Below are positions 1 through 8,159 of a stretch of DNA of 64,000 nt, piece after piece (within the stretch, counting starts at the first letter, position 1; each line of letters starts with the position of its first letter). This DNA is from Lentzea albidocapillata subsp. violacea. Lineage in GTDB: Bacteria; Actinomycetota; Actinomycetes; Mycobacteriales; Pseudonocardiaceae. A program made the translations under genes and the position numbers. A model generated the notes under the pieces. The model searched no databases. It saw only the letters and a list, made by a program, of their open reading frames with translations, and was not told the DNA's origin. Location of the stretch: the NCBI RefSeq assembly GCF_900100275.1, contig NZ_FNET01000014.1, positions 62,001-126,000 of the forward strand, given 5' to 3'.

Positions 1-304
1 CGTCGAACGACATCGCGCGCCACGCCGGGGCAGCCTCACGGGCCGCACGCAGGGCGTCGGTGGTGTCCTGCTGGGTCGCGCCGGCGAGGGTGCCGAGGAC
101 CGAGCGGTGGTTGTGCGGCTGGACGACGTCGACACGCTCACCGCCACCCATGCGCTGCTCGCCACCGATGGTCAGCGTCAGATCGAGCGGCTCCTTCTGC
201 AGCTCGACCAGCTTGGCCTGCAGCTCAGCGCGCTCCGGGGTGCCGGGGGCGTACTGCAGGACCGGCTCGTTGACCGGGGCGGGAACCTGGGTGACCGCGT
301 CCAC
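1..304 (-). CDS. pruA: 1-pyrroline-5-carboxylate dehydrogenase, N-terminal part (runs off the window)
   Basis: Only the first ~101 residues are in the window. They begin MDAVTQVPAPVNEP and continue through LVELQKEPLDLTLTIGGEQRMGGGE to HNHRSVLGTLAGATQQDTTDALRAA, which is the N-terminal arm of P5C dehydrogenase. The enzyme oxidises glutamate semialdehyde to glutamate in proline catabolism with NAD+. The start is a GTG at 302-304 with GAGGAG five bases upstream. A PucR-family regulator is divergent from it across a ~93-bp gap, the arrangement known for actinobacterial proline utilisation loci, so it is probably the target of that regulator. The catalytic domain lies outside the window. Confidence 0.88.
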   Translation of the reverse strand, partial: MDAVTQVPAPVNEPVLQYAPGTPERAELQAKLVELQKEPLDLTLTIGGEQRMGGGERVDVVQPHNHRSVLGTLAGATQQDTTDALRAAREAAPAWRAMSFD

Positions 305-397
305 TCGGACTCCTCTTTGAATCGGCGTCGGTACGCAAACCGTAAGTCCGGGCGACCTGACCTCGGTTGTGCGAACCGCCAAGATTCACCAGGTCAG

Positions 398-1939
398 ATG
401 TACGATCGAACAGTGCCGAGCCTCCGCCACATTCTTATCGCGCTGGGCGATCCGCTCGTGGAACTGCAGGTCGCCCCCAACGGCCTGGAGGTGGACGTGC
501 GCGACGTGGTGATCATGGATCCGGACGACCCGCCGGACGTGGCGGCAGGAGACCTCGCCCTGCTCATCGGTGCCCGCGGCCGGGCCGCGTTGCCGCTGAT
601 CAGGGCCGCTGGACGGGCCAAGGCCGCGGCCGTCGCGGTCAAGGAGTCGTCGCAGGCGCTCGACCAAGCGGCCAGGGACGCGGGCGTGGCGTTGCTCGAA
701 GTCCGCCCGGAGGTCCGCTGGGGCCACCTGGAGTCGCTCGCCAAGGGCGTTCTCACGACCACGACCGACGACGGCGAGGTCCTCGGCGACCTGTTCGCGC
801 TCGCGCAAACGATTGCCACCCTGACCGGCGGCATCGTCAGCATCGAGGACACCGCGAGCCGCGTGCTCGCCTACTCCCGCTCGTCCGACGAGGTCGACGA
901 GCTGCGCAGGCTGTCGATCCTCGGACGCCAGGGTCCCGAGCCGTACCTGAAGATGCTGCGCGAGTGGGGCGTCTACAACCTGCTCAGGTCGTCCGAAGAG
1001 GTCGTCCGCATCGACGAACGCCCGGAACTCGGCATCCGAAGGCGGATCGCCGTCGGCATCCACGCCGGCCGCCAGCCACTCGGCGCGATCTGGGTGCAGG
1101 AGGGCGACCAGCCGCTGACCGAGCAGGCCGAACGAGCCCTGCTCGGCGCCGCCCGCGTCACGGCCCCGCACCTGATCCAGCAGCGCAACCAGCCGACGTC
1201 GAGGTTCCGCGAGAACCTCCTCGCCGCCCTGCTCACCGGCCGCATGGACGCCGCCACCGTCGCCGGCCAGATCGGCGCCGACCCGAAGAAACCCGCCGCC
1301 GTAGTGGTGTTCGCGGTCCGCAGCGCCGAGGGTGACCGCAGCGAACACGAACTCCGCCGCGCCGAGATGACCGGCCTGATCTCCGTGCACGCGGCGGCAT
1401 ACCGGCGCAGCGCGCTGGTCAGCGAGTCCGGCGGCCGCACCTACGTGCTGTTGCCGGACCTCGCCCCGAACGCCCAGCTCCTGAGCCTGACCAGGGAGAT
1501 CGTCACCACCGCACGCCGCCACCTGCACACGGCGGTCCAGGCGGCGGTCGGCTCGACGGTGTCCACACTGGACGACGCGCAGGTCTCCCGCCAGGAGGCC
1601 GAACGCGTGCTGGACGCGATGGCCCGCGACCTCGACGCCGAGGTGGCGACACTCGCCGACGTCCGCTCCCAGGTCCTGGTGAGCGAGATCCTGGCTCTGC
1701 TCCAGGACAATCCGCGCATCAGGGACCCGAGGATCGAAGCACTGGACCCGGAACTGGCGAAGTCGTTGCTGGCCTACCTCGACGCGCTGGGTGACGTGCG
1801 CGCCGCGGCGGACCGGCTGCACGTCCACCCGAACACTTTGAGGTACCGGCTCAAGCGTGCCAGAGAGAGTGGTGACGGCCTCGATCTGGACGACCCGCTC
1901 GTCCGGCTCGTCGCCCAGCTTCAGCTCAGGATGCGGTAG
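398..1939 (+). CDS. PucR/CdaR-type transcriptional regulator, probable activator of proline catabolism
   Basis: A 513-residue cytoplasmic regulator. The N-terminal two thirds look like a ligand-sensing and GAF-like region. The C-terminal ~60 residues carry the PucR helix-turn-helix, seen as LLAYLDALGDVRAAADRL followed by HVHPNTLRYRLKRARE. It is divergent from pruA, which suggests it senses proline or P5C and activates that operon, like PruC of mycobacteria (family knowledge plus inference). The start is ATG 398, with GTG 413 as an alternative; neither has a strong ribosome binding site. An in-frame extension to 107 exists but would overlap pruA. Its 3' end overlaps the convergent yidC-like gene by 19 bp. 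Confidence 0.82.
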   Translation: MYDRTVPSLRHILIALGDPLVELQVAPNGLEVDVRDVVIMDPDDPPDVAAGDLALLIGARGRAALPLIRAAGRAKAAAVAVKESSQALDQAARDAGVALLEVRPEVRWGHLESLAKGVLTTTTDDGEVLGDLFALAQTIATLTGGIVSIEDTASRVLAYSRSSDEVDELRRLSILGRQGPEPYLKMLREWGVYNLLRSSEEVVRIDERPELGIRRRIAVGIHAGRQPLGAIWVQEGDQPLTEQAERALLGAARVTAPHLIQQRNQPTSRFRENLLAALLTGRMDAATVAGQIGADPKKPAAVVVFAVRSAEGDRSEHELRRAEMTGLISVHAAAYRRSALVSESGGRTYVLLPDLAPNAQLLSLTREIVTTARRHLHTAVQAAVGSTVSTLDDAQVSRQEAERVLDAMARDLDAEVATLADVRSQVLVSEILALLQDNPRIRDPRIEALDPELAKSLLAYLDALGDVRAAADRLHVHPNTLRYRLKRARESGDGLDLDDPLVRLVAQLQLRMR

Positions 1940-2538
1940 AGCAGCGCCCGTTCCGCGATCGTCCACGTCGTCGTGGTGAGCAGGTACAGCCCGGCGGCCA
2001 GCGGCAGGTACGCGGCCACCAGGATCGTCCCGAACGGCAGCACCTTGATCAACCCGGTCATGAACCCCGGCGTGGGCGTGGTGGTCATCCGCGACTGCTG
2101 CCACTTCACGGTCACATAGGCGACCACGGCCAGCAGCCCGAACAGCACGAAGAACACCCACGCGAAGCCGGTCGTGAAGTGCGTGCCGAGCGAGATGCCG
2201 AACAACGTGCCGTCCAGCAACGGGTTCGGCGTCGTCACCACCTGATAGATGACCATGAAGAACGGGATCGTCGCGAGCATCGGCAGCATGCCCGCGAACA
2301 TCGACACACCGTTCTTCTTGTAGACCTTCTGCGACTCCTCGGAGAACCGCATCAGGTCCTTGCCGTACTTCTTCTGCAGCTTCTGGATCTCGGGTGCGAG
2401 CTTGGCCTTGGCCTTCTCCCCGCGCACGGCCGCGCGGTAGAAGGGGTGCAGCGCGAGCCGCACGACGACAGTGAACAGAACGATGGCGAGCGCGGGCATG
2501 CCGAAGCTCGCCAGGGCAGCGCCCAGGTCAGCGAACAA
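1921..2538 (-). CDS. yidC: Short YidC/Oxa1-family membrane protein insertase (paralogue)
   Basis: A 205-residue membrane protein of the YidC/Oxa1/Alb3 family, which inserts and folds membrane proteins. Hydrophobic segments lie at about residues 13-32, 81-102, 124-147 and 165-190. Arg27 in VVVRLALHPF sits where the conserved groove arginine is found, and a charged coiled hairpin follows (KAKAKLAPEIQKLQKKYGK). It lacks a periplasmic domain and a long basic C-tail, and it is far shorter than the housekeeping actinobacterial YidC. It is not in the usual rpmH-rnpA-yidC context, so it is probably a second copy with a specialised client. It lies 37 bp downstream of the DUF6412 gene, likely in one transcript. 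Confidence 0.85.
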   Translation of the reverse strand: MFADLGAALASFGMPALAIVLFTVVVRLALHPFYRAAVRGEKAKAKLAPEIQKLQKKYGKDLMRFSEESQKVYKKNGVSMFAGMLPMLATIPFFMVIYQVVTTPNPLLDGTLFGISLGTHFTTGFAWVFFVLFGLLAVVAYVTVKWQQSRMTTTPTPGFMTGLIKVLPFGTILVAAYLPLAAGLYLLTTTTWTIAERALLYRILS

Positions 2539-2575
2539 GGGGAATTCTCCGTATCGAGTCAGGGGCCAGGACGTG

Positions 2576-2860
2576 TCAGAACGTCCGGCATCCCGGTGCT
2601 CGAGGACGGGACCTGCCTGCGGCGTCAGGGTTTCGCAGCCGCAGTTGTGCTGTGCGCTGGGCTCGTTCGCGGATCGAGAGCGACCGCGCCGGCGCCACCG
2701 ACAGTGGCACCAGCGCGACGACCACGATCAACGTGAGGGCGAGCGCGGTCACGGCCGCGACGACCTCCATCGGCGACGAGAACAACGTGAAGGCGTAGAG
2801 GGCAGGCAGGAAGACCGCGAGCGTCAACAGCGCTCGCTGCCTGGTCTCCGGCCGCCACAT
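2576..2860 (-). CDS. Small two-helix membrane protein, DUF6412-like
   Basis: A 94-residue protein starting at ATG 2860. Two hydrophobic segments, at about residues 12-30 and 32-58, are followed by an arginine-rich cytosolic tail with RERAQRTAQLRLRNPDAAGRSRPRAPG. That tail is what I recall for DUF6412 proteins, which often neighbour short YidC paralogues in actinobacteria. Function is unknown. Close same-strand spacing to the yidC-like gene suggests it is a client or partner of that insertase (inference). Confidence 0.7.
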   Translation of the reverse strand: MWRPETRQRALLTLAVFLPALYAFTLFSSPMEVVAAVTALALTLIVVVALVPLSVAPARSLSIRERAQRTAQLRLRNPDAAGRSRPRAPGCRTF

Positions 2861-2870
2861 GCCTCGCAGA

Positions 2871-3590
2871 CTACCGAACGCGGACGGGAATCGGGGAAGT
2901 CTGCAGAACGCCGCCTGCTCCGTCGTAGAGCTTCACGTATTTCTGCTTGCCTGAGCTCGGCCACCACGCCACGACCCAGCCGTTGCCGATGGTCGCGGTC
3001 ACCTCCAACCCGTCCTCGGTGCCGATGACCACCTTGCCGACCTTCGGGCTCACCCGTCCGGTCAGGATGTTCATGCTGTTGCGGGTGTTCACGTCCTGAA
3101 TGCCCAGTTGCGGGTCGAAGTCGGCGAACAGCCTGTCGCCGAGCGGCTCGCGGCCCGCGGCGTTCCCGTTTCCGGCCATGGAGACGCCCTTCGGCGTCCG
3201 CAGGCACAACATCTCGGACTGCGGACCGGTGAACAGCACCATCGTCATCTCTCCGCGCTGGTCGACGACCGACACCTCACGGGGGGCCAGCCAGTTCGGC
3301 CTCTCTCCCTCGCCTCGCGCGTCGTGGTCGTCGAGCGTCTTCACGCAGTCCGCGAGCACGGGTGCCAGGTCGCCGGGCGCCCGCGGTTCCGCGGTCCACG
3401 ACGCGGAGGCGTCCTGGTTCGCCGGGGTCCACAACACCAGCGTCACGGCGACGGCGGCCACGAGAGCCGTCGCGGGCACCGTGAAGCGCCACCACCGGCG
3501 GGACGGCTTCGGCCTGATCTCGTTCAGCAGTGCGTGCTTGCGGACCTGGAGCCGCATGGGGTCCAACTGCGGGATGTCGGGCTTGATCAC
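2871..3590 (-). CDS. Single-pass membrane protein co-encoded with an ECF sigma factor
   Basis: A 239-residue protein. The N-terminal ~33 residues are cytosolic (MIKPDIPQLDPMRLQVRKHALLNEI), one transmembrane segment follows at about 37-55, and the rest is a ~185-residue outside domain without a recognisable family. Its GTG start overlaps the sigma factor stop in a GTGA. That translational coupling suggests it is the regulator or anti-sigma partner of the sigma factor, although no zinc-binding HxxxCxxC anti-sigma motif is visible. Without similarity to a known anti-sigma fold the role remains inference. Confidence 0.7.
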   Translation of the reverse strand: MIKPDIPQLDPMRLQVRKHALLNEIRPKPSRRWWRFTVPATALVAAVAVTLVLWTPANQDASASWTAEPRAPGDLAPVLADCVKTLDDHDARGEGERPNWLAPREVSVVDQRGEMTMVLFTGPQSEMLCLRTPKGVSMAGNGNAAGREPLGDRLFADFDPQLGIQDVNTRNSMNILTGRVSPKVGKVVIGTEDGLEVTATIGNGWVVAWWPSSGKQKYVKLYDGAGGVLQTSPIPVRVR

Positions 3591-4132
3591 AGTGCCTCCT
3601 CAACCAGTGCGCCACGCACGGTGCGTTGCGCGCGAGCGAGTCGGGACTTCACCGTGCCGACCGGGATGCCGAGCACCTGGGCGATCTGCGCCTGGCTCAG
3701 GTCCGACCAAGCGGACATCTCCAGCACCTCCCGATCCCCGGCGGGCAGTTTCTCCAGTTCGGCGATCACCGCCCGAGTCCTGGCCTCCGCGTCCACCCGC
3801 CGTGCCACGTCATCGGCGTGGTCGTCGTCGGCGTACTGCGGCGGAACCTTGCCCAGCGCGGCCTTGTACCGCGTGCGGGCACGTTGGTGGTTGCGGGTGA
3901 CGCCGAGGGCGACGGTGTAAAGCCACGGCAGCAGCGACCCCTCGACCGTCACGGACGTGCGTTTGCGCCAGGTCTCCATGAACACCACGGACACCAGGTC
4001 CTCGGCGACCGCCCACGTACCGGTGCGGCGCAGGCAGTAGGCGAACACGGCTTGGGCGTGGCGTTCGAACAGCTGCCCGAACGCCTCGCCCACACCGGCC
4101 CGGACCTGCCCCCAGAGTTCTTCGTCGGTCAC
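3587..4132 (-). CDS. ECF-family RNA polymerase sigma factor
   Basis: A 181-residue sigma-70 of the extracytoplasmic-function type. Region 2 is seen in AFGQLFERHAQAVFAYCLRR and AEDLVSVVFMETWRKR. Region 4 has LPAGDREVLEMSAWSDLSQ, IAQVLGIPVGTVKSRLARA and the helix-turn-helix at the C-terminus. The start is GTG 4132 (VTDEELWGQV) because AGAGGAGG lies four bases before it; an upstream GTG at 4153 would place that site inside the gene. It is translationally coupled to the downstream membrane protein. No own-promoter motif could be assigned. Confidence 0.9.
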   Translation of the reverse strand: MTDEELWGQVRAGVGEAFGQLFERHAQAVFAYCLRRTGTWAVAEDLVSVVFMETWRKRTSVTVEGSLLPWLYTVALGVTRNHQRARTRYKAALGKVPPQYADDDHADDVARRVDAEARTRAVIAELEKLPAGDREVLEMSAWSDLSQAQIAQVLGIPVGTVKSRLARAQRTVRGALVEEAL

Positions 4133-4178
4133 GGACCCTCCTCTCTGCCCCACGTATGTCCGCGGCGGGCGGAGCGGT

Positions 4179-4766
4179 TCACGACTCGACCAGACCTGGC
4201 CGTTCGGGGTGGTCGTAGCGCACGAAGAGATCGGCCACCGGGTCGTAGTCGTCGAACGCCGGCAGGGTCCACTCCTCGGCCGTCCTGCGTTTCAAAGCGC
4301 CGGGGGAGAGCCACAGGTGCACGGTGAGCTCGGCCGGCAGCCACCGGTCGAGCATCAGCGTGCCGTCGACGAGCACGACCCCGTTCTCCGGCACGTCGAC
4401 GTACTCGGCGCGGGTGGCGCGGTCCGTGGCGGCGTTCCACAACGACGGCAGCACCTTGCCGTCCATCGCCGGGTCGAGGACCTCGCGCTGCAGGCCGCCG
4501 AAGTCGAACCAGTCGTGCCGGTACGAGTACGAGTCGGTGCGGCCGTGCTCCAGCCGCACCGAGGCCGGTCGCAGGAAGTCCTCAGTGGACACCCGCTGCA
4601 CCGGGCGGCCCAAGGCGCGCAACGGTTCCACGACGGCGTCCGCGAGCTTGCCCGGCTCGGCCGCGGGCGCGCCGTCGATCAGGACGCGCACCCGGCCCTC
4701 GATATCGGACACCCGGTGGACGATCTCGGCGACGAGCGCGTCGAACGTGAGCGGCCGGACCTTCAC
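4179..4766 (-). CDS. Uridine-kinase-like P-loop protein with degenerate Walker A
   Basis: A 195-residue protein resembling nucleoside kinases: VRVLIDGAPAAEPGKLADAV at the P-loop position, then ...RVSTEDFLRPASVRLEHGR, a DSYSYRHDWFDFGGLQREVL lid-like segment and VVLVDGTLMLDRWLP. The expected GxxxxGK[ST] is altered: a GK remains but no Thr/Ser follows it, so ATP binding may be weakened or lost. The GTG start at 4766 overlaps the stop of the DUF402 gene as GTGA, so the two are co-translated. Substrate is unknown; a nucleoside or nucleotide role would fit the DUF402 partner. Confidence 0.68.
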   Translation of the reverse strand: MKVRPLTFDALVAEIVHRVSDIEGRVRVLIDGAPAAEPGKLADAVVEPLRALGRPVQRVSTEDFLRPASVRLEHGRTDSYSYRHDWFDFGGLQREVLDPAMDGKVLPSLWNAATDRATRAEYVDVPENGVVLVDGTLMLDRWLPAELTVHLWLSPGALKRRTAEEWTLPAFDDYDPVADLFVRYDHPERPGLVES

Positions 4767-5305
4767 GGGTGCCAGTCCGCCCAGGCCGTGTCCCACCAGA
4801 TCCCGCCGGACGCCAGCATCTTCTCGATCTTGAGCCCCTCGGCCCTGATCGCTTCGGCCTCGTCGGCGGAGTACTTGCCGGAGGCGACCTGCTCCTCGAA
4901 CTCGTCGAGGTCGCGCTGCGCCCAGGTGCCGTCCGGCGCCAGCGTGTAGTCCAGCGCGTGGTCGAGGGTCTCGAACCCGTCCTCGACGCGGCGGTAGGGC
5001 GCCTGCAGGTTCAGGTAGTAGTTGCCGAACACCCTGCCCTCGCCCTTCCAGAACAGGTCGACGGAGTAGGCGTCCTGCGGGCGGTGCAGCATGAGCTTGC
5101 CGTGACCGCGCCAGAAGCCGCGTTCGGGCTTGTCCCACGGGTGCGGGTGGTGGTGGTCGGGGTAGGTCAGCCGGGTGCCCGGCTCGACGAACACCGCGAG
5201 CAGCCCCGGCTCGTCGACGACCACTCTCGTCGGCATCTCCGACCAGACCTTGCCGTGCAGCACCTCACGCCGCACCACGACCTCACCGGGCGTGAACAAC
5301 CTCAT
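4763..5305 (-). CDS. DUF402 family nucleotide phosphohydrolase-like protein (FomD-like)
   Basis: A 180-residue DUF402 protein. Family features are the barrel with DLFWKGEGRVFGNYYLNLQAPYRRVEDGFETLDHALDYTLAPDG and the following acidic helix RDLDEFEEQVASGKYSADEAEAIRAEG. Characterised relatives (FomD, staphylococcal Ntdp) hydrolyse nucleoside di- or triphosphates or CDP-phosphonates using metal-bound acidic residues. The 3' end overlaps the kinase-like gene and the 5' end overlaps the stop of the FAD monooxygenase gene by 23 bp, so the three form one tight operon. Confidence 0.8.
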   Translation of the reverse strand: MRLFTPGEVVVRREVLHGKVWSEMPTRVVVDEPGLLAVFVEPGTRLTYPDHHHPHPWDKPERGFWRGHGKLMLHRPQDAYSVDLFWKGEGRVFGNYYLNLQAPYRRVEDGFETLDHALDYTLAPDGTWAQRDLDEFEEQVASGKYSADEAEAIRAEGLKIEKMLASGGIWWDTAWADWHP

Positions 5306-6548
5306 GGTCAGAACTTACGTGATCACGCTCCGCCGCGTCCTCGGCCAGCATCTTCCGCTTGAGCACGGGCACGGCGTTGGTCACGCGCAGGAACGTCCGC
5401 GAGAACGCCGCCGCGACCCGTCCGATCACGGGCCTGTGGATCAGGCTGTTGCCGTCCATCATCTCGCGCGACGCCTCCACGGCATGGAACCCGTACTCGA
5501 TCATCTCCTGCTCGTACTCGCCGATCGCCTGCACGGCGTTCCCGCCCTCGGTGAGCTTGCGGCACAACAGTTCCGCGTCCCGCAGCGCCGTGTTCGCGCC
5601 GATGCCACGGCCGGGCGTCATGAGGTGCACCGAGTCGCCGATCATCGTGACGTTGCTCGGCTGCCACGGCCGCGGCCGTTCGGACGTGCGGACCCTGATC
5701 TGGAACACGGTCTCCGGTGTGGCCAGCGCGAACAGCTTGCGCAGGTGCGGGTGGAACTTCGGGGTCAGGTTCAGCACGACCTGCTTGAGCTCCGCCTGGC
5801 TCATGTCCTTCATGTCCGGGAACCTGTCGTGCGAGGCCGCGTAGCCCCACATGATGTAGTCGTCCTCGACACCCGTGCCGTCGAAGCGCATCACGTGGAT
5901 GATCACGAACTCGCCGTGCGGCCCGAACAGCAACGTGATGCCGCCGTCGGCCAGCGGTGGCAGGAACCTGGCGTTCTCGTCGGTCAGCGGCAGCTTGCCC
6001 GCGATCGACGTGATGCCCGTGTCGACCACTCTGGCGTCCGGCAGGTACTGCCTGCGCACCCTGGACTGCGCGCCGTCCGCGCCCACCAGCACGTCACCGG
6101 TCTCGGACGTGCCGTCGTCGAAGAACGCGGTGACGGTGCCGTCGTCGTTCTGGGTGAAGTGCGTGAACGTCCTGTCGAACCGGACGACGTCGTCCAGGCC
6201 GCCGAGCAACGCCGTGCGCATCGCGATCCGGCTGACCGACTTCTCGCTGCGGCTGTCGTCGCGGTCCGTCGCGACGTCGCCGACCAGCAGCTGCTTGTAC
6301 TTCTCCGTCCGCATGACGATCCGCCGCGGCGGCCGGGCGGTGGTGCGGACGAACTCGGCGAACACGTCCGGCGGCAGGCAGCTGTGCAGCGCCTTGCTGC
6401 CGTCCGGGCTGATCCCGACCCGGTAACCGATCAACATGCTGCGCGGCGTGCGGTCGCGTTCGAACAGCGCGACGTCCACGCCGGCGTTCTTCAGCCCGTG
6501 CGCCAGGCACAGGCCACCGGTCCCCGCTCCGATGATGAGTACGCGCAT
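5283..6548 (-). CDS. FAD-dependent aromatic-type monooxygenase
   Basis: A 421-residue class A flavoprotein hydroxylase. MRVLIIGAGTGGLCLAHGL is the dinucleotide-binding motif, DVLVGADGAQSRVRRQYL the DG motif, and TMIGDSVHLMTPGRGIGANT the GD motif that binds FAD ribityl. Such enzymes hydroxylate aromatics or tailor secondary metabolites using NAD(P)H and O2; the substrate cannot be read. The start is ATG 6548, chosen over an upstream in-frame start at 6578 because AGGGGGG lies five bases before it. First gene of an operon with DUF402 and the kinase-like protein. Confidence 0.88.
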   Translation of the reverse strand: MRVLIIGAGTGGLCLAHGLKNAGVDVALFERDRTPRSMLIGYRVGISPDGSKALHSCLPPDVFAEFVRTTARPPRRIVMRTEKYKQLLVGDVATDRDDSRSEKSVSRIAMRTALLGGLDDVVRFDRTFTHFTQNDDGTVTAFFDDGTSETGDVLVGADGAQSRVRRQYLPDARVVDTGITSIAGKLPLTDENARFLPPLADGGITLLFGPHGEFVIIHVMRFDGTGVEDDYIMWGYAASHDRFPDMKDMSQAELKQVVLNLTPKFHPHLRKLFALATPETVFQIRVRTSERPRPWQPSNVTMIGDSVHLMTPGRGIGANTALRDAELLCRKLTEGGNAVQAIGEYEQEMIEYGFHAVEASREMMDGNSLIHRPVIGRVAAAFSRTFLRVTNAVPVLKRKMLAEDAAERDHVSSDHEVVHAR

Positions 6549-6606
6549 GACAACCCCCCTCACCAAGTCTCTTAGCAAGGAAGATATTCAGTTCGCGAGA
6601 GTCTTG

Positions 6607-8055
6607 TCAATCGTCCTGACTGAGTCTCCGGAGGCGCGCGGTAGCGATGGCGAGCCTGACGTCGTCCGGTGGCAACAGCTTGACCAGCTGTTCCAGCGCC
6701 TCGACGTCGTGTTCGCCCGAGTCGGTCTGGGTGAACGTCCACAGCGCGTTCGCGTCACCCCGCTGCAGGACCGCCTTGCGCACCCCGGTCGCCAGGTCGT
6801 CCCGCTCGGCCAGCACGACGGGTGCCTCGGAGCGGCGCAGCAGCGAGCCGCGGTACCGGCTCACGGCCAGCGGCACGTCGGCGGCCCTGAGGGCGGCTCG
6901 CACCGCCAGGAAGTCGGTCTCGACGTCGGCGGTGAGCCGGTACGGCCTGGTCGCGAGGACGTCCGGACCCAGCTGGGCGCGCAGCCGGTGCAGCTCGGCG
7001 CGCACGGTCGTGGGGTTGCCGCGCTCGCCGTAGAGGCGCAACGCGAGCTGGTCGGCCGTCAGCCTGCCCTGCAACGTCAGCGCAGCCAGGATCTCCGCGT
7101 GCCGCAACGAGATCGGCACCTCGCGGCCGTCCAGTACGACCTTGGGCTCCGGCAGCAGGAACGACAGCGACAGCACGCTGCGCCGCACGTGCCGTTGCCG
7201 GGGAACGCGCAGCAGATAGCCGTGGGCGAGGGGCTCCAGCACCGCCTCGCGGCCGTCCGGGAGCTCGACGCGGTCCGTGGAGACGTCGACGCGCGAGGGC
7301 AGCAGTCCGTACGGCTCGACGGCCACGACCCGGCCGGTCGGGCTGAGCAACGCGCCGGGCTCGCCGCGCAACGCGATCAGGTGGCGCATGTTGCGTGCCC
7401 GCAGTTCCTCGTCCTGCGCGTGCATCCGGGCGAGCATCTCCGACTCGGCGAGGCGGGACGACGCCGAGACCAGCGCCACCATCGAGGGATGGACCGTCTC
7501 GATCGGGCCGCTGAGGTCGACGACCCCGATCGTGGTGCCCGTGTCGGGGTCGTGGATCGGGCTCGCCGCGCAGGTCCAGTGGTGGTAGGTCCGCACCAGG
7601 TGCTCGGCCGAGTGGACCGTGACGGGGGAGTTCACCGCCAGCGCCGTGCCCATCCCGTTCGTCCCCGCCGCACCCTCCGACCAGAGCGTTCCCTCCGCCA
7701 GGCCGACGTCCTCGGCACTGCCGCGGGTGTCCTTGGAGCCCTCGCACCACAGGACGTGGCCCTGGGCGTCCGCGACGATCATGATGTGCTTCGCCTCTTC
7801 CGCGAAGCCCAGCAACGTCTCGCGCAGCAGCGGCAGCGTCGGGTACAGCGGATGCCGTTTGCGCAGGTCGGAAAGCTCGTCGGCGGCGAAGACGGTCGGC
7901 GCGGTGTGCAGGTCGGGATCGACGTTGGCAGCGAGTGACCGTTGCCACGACGCGGAAATCACTGAGCGTGGCAAATCAACCGTGTGAGCACCACTCAGCA
8001 CGGCATCTCTGACTCGACTCAGCAACAGTGCGTGTTGCCCGGGTTCGTGGCTCAC
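6607..8055 (-). CDS. GAF-domain transcriptional regulator, AcoR-like sensor architecture
   Basis: About 482 residues. The N-terminal part has SVISASWQRSLAANVDPD, typical of AcoR-like sensors, followed by a GAF domain with GTNGMGTALAV, HHWTCAASPIHDPDTG and TIGVVDLSGP. There is no AAA+ sigma-54 domain. The C-terminal half holds a winged-helix-like region (LSLRHAEILAALTLQG, YGERGNPTTVRAELHRLRAQLG). In actinobacteria this class sits beside acetaldehyde or aldehyde dehydrogenase genes, as here, divergent from the gene at 8160. GTG 8055 is preferred, with GGATGG upstream; TTG 8076 and GTG 8067 are alternatives. Confidence 0.83.
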   Translation of the reverse strand: MSHEPGQHALLLSRVRDAVLSGAHTVDLPRSVISASWQRSLAANVDPDLHTAPTVFAADELSDLRKRHPLYPTLPLLRETLLGFAEEAKHIMIVADAQGHVLWCEGSKDTRGSAEDVGLAEGTLWSEGAAGTNGMGTALAVNSPVTVHSAEHLVRTYHHWTCAASPIHDPDTGTTIGVVDLSGPIETVHPSMVALVSASSRLAESEMLARMHAQDEELRARNMRHLIALRGEPGALLSPTGRVVAVEPYGLLPSRVDVSTDRVELPDGREAVLEPLAHGYLLRVPRQRHVRRSVLSLSFLLPEPKVVLDGREVPISLRHAEILAALTLQGRLTADQLALRLYGERGNPTTVRAELHRLRAQLGPDVLATRPYRLTADVETDFLAVRAALRAADVPLAVSRYRGSLLRRSEAPVVLAERDDLATGVRKAVLQRGDANALWTFTQTDSGEHDVEALEQLVKLLPPDDVRLAIATARLRRLSQDD

Positions 8056-8159
8056 TGATCCATCCACGGCTTGCAACGAGCATGCAACGTTCTGCTGCCT
8101 ACTTTCTCACTTCCCCCACCCCAGGCATCGAGTGGGCCATCTCCGGCAGGGAGTCGAGA

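Noticed and set aside
386-2161. Minus-strand frame of about 591 codons opposite the PucR gene
   Set aside because: A shadow of the PucR regulator and yidC; no start signal and no recognisable domain.
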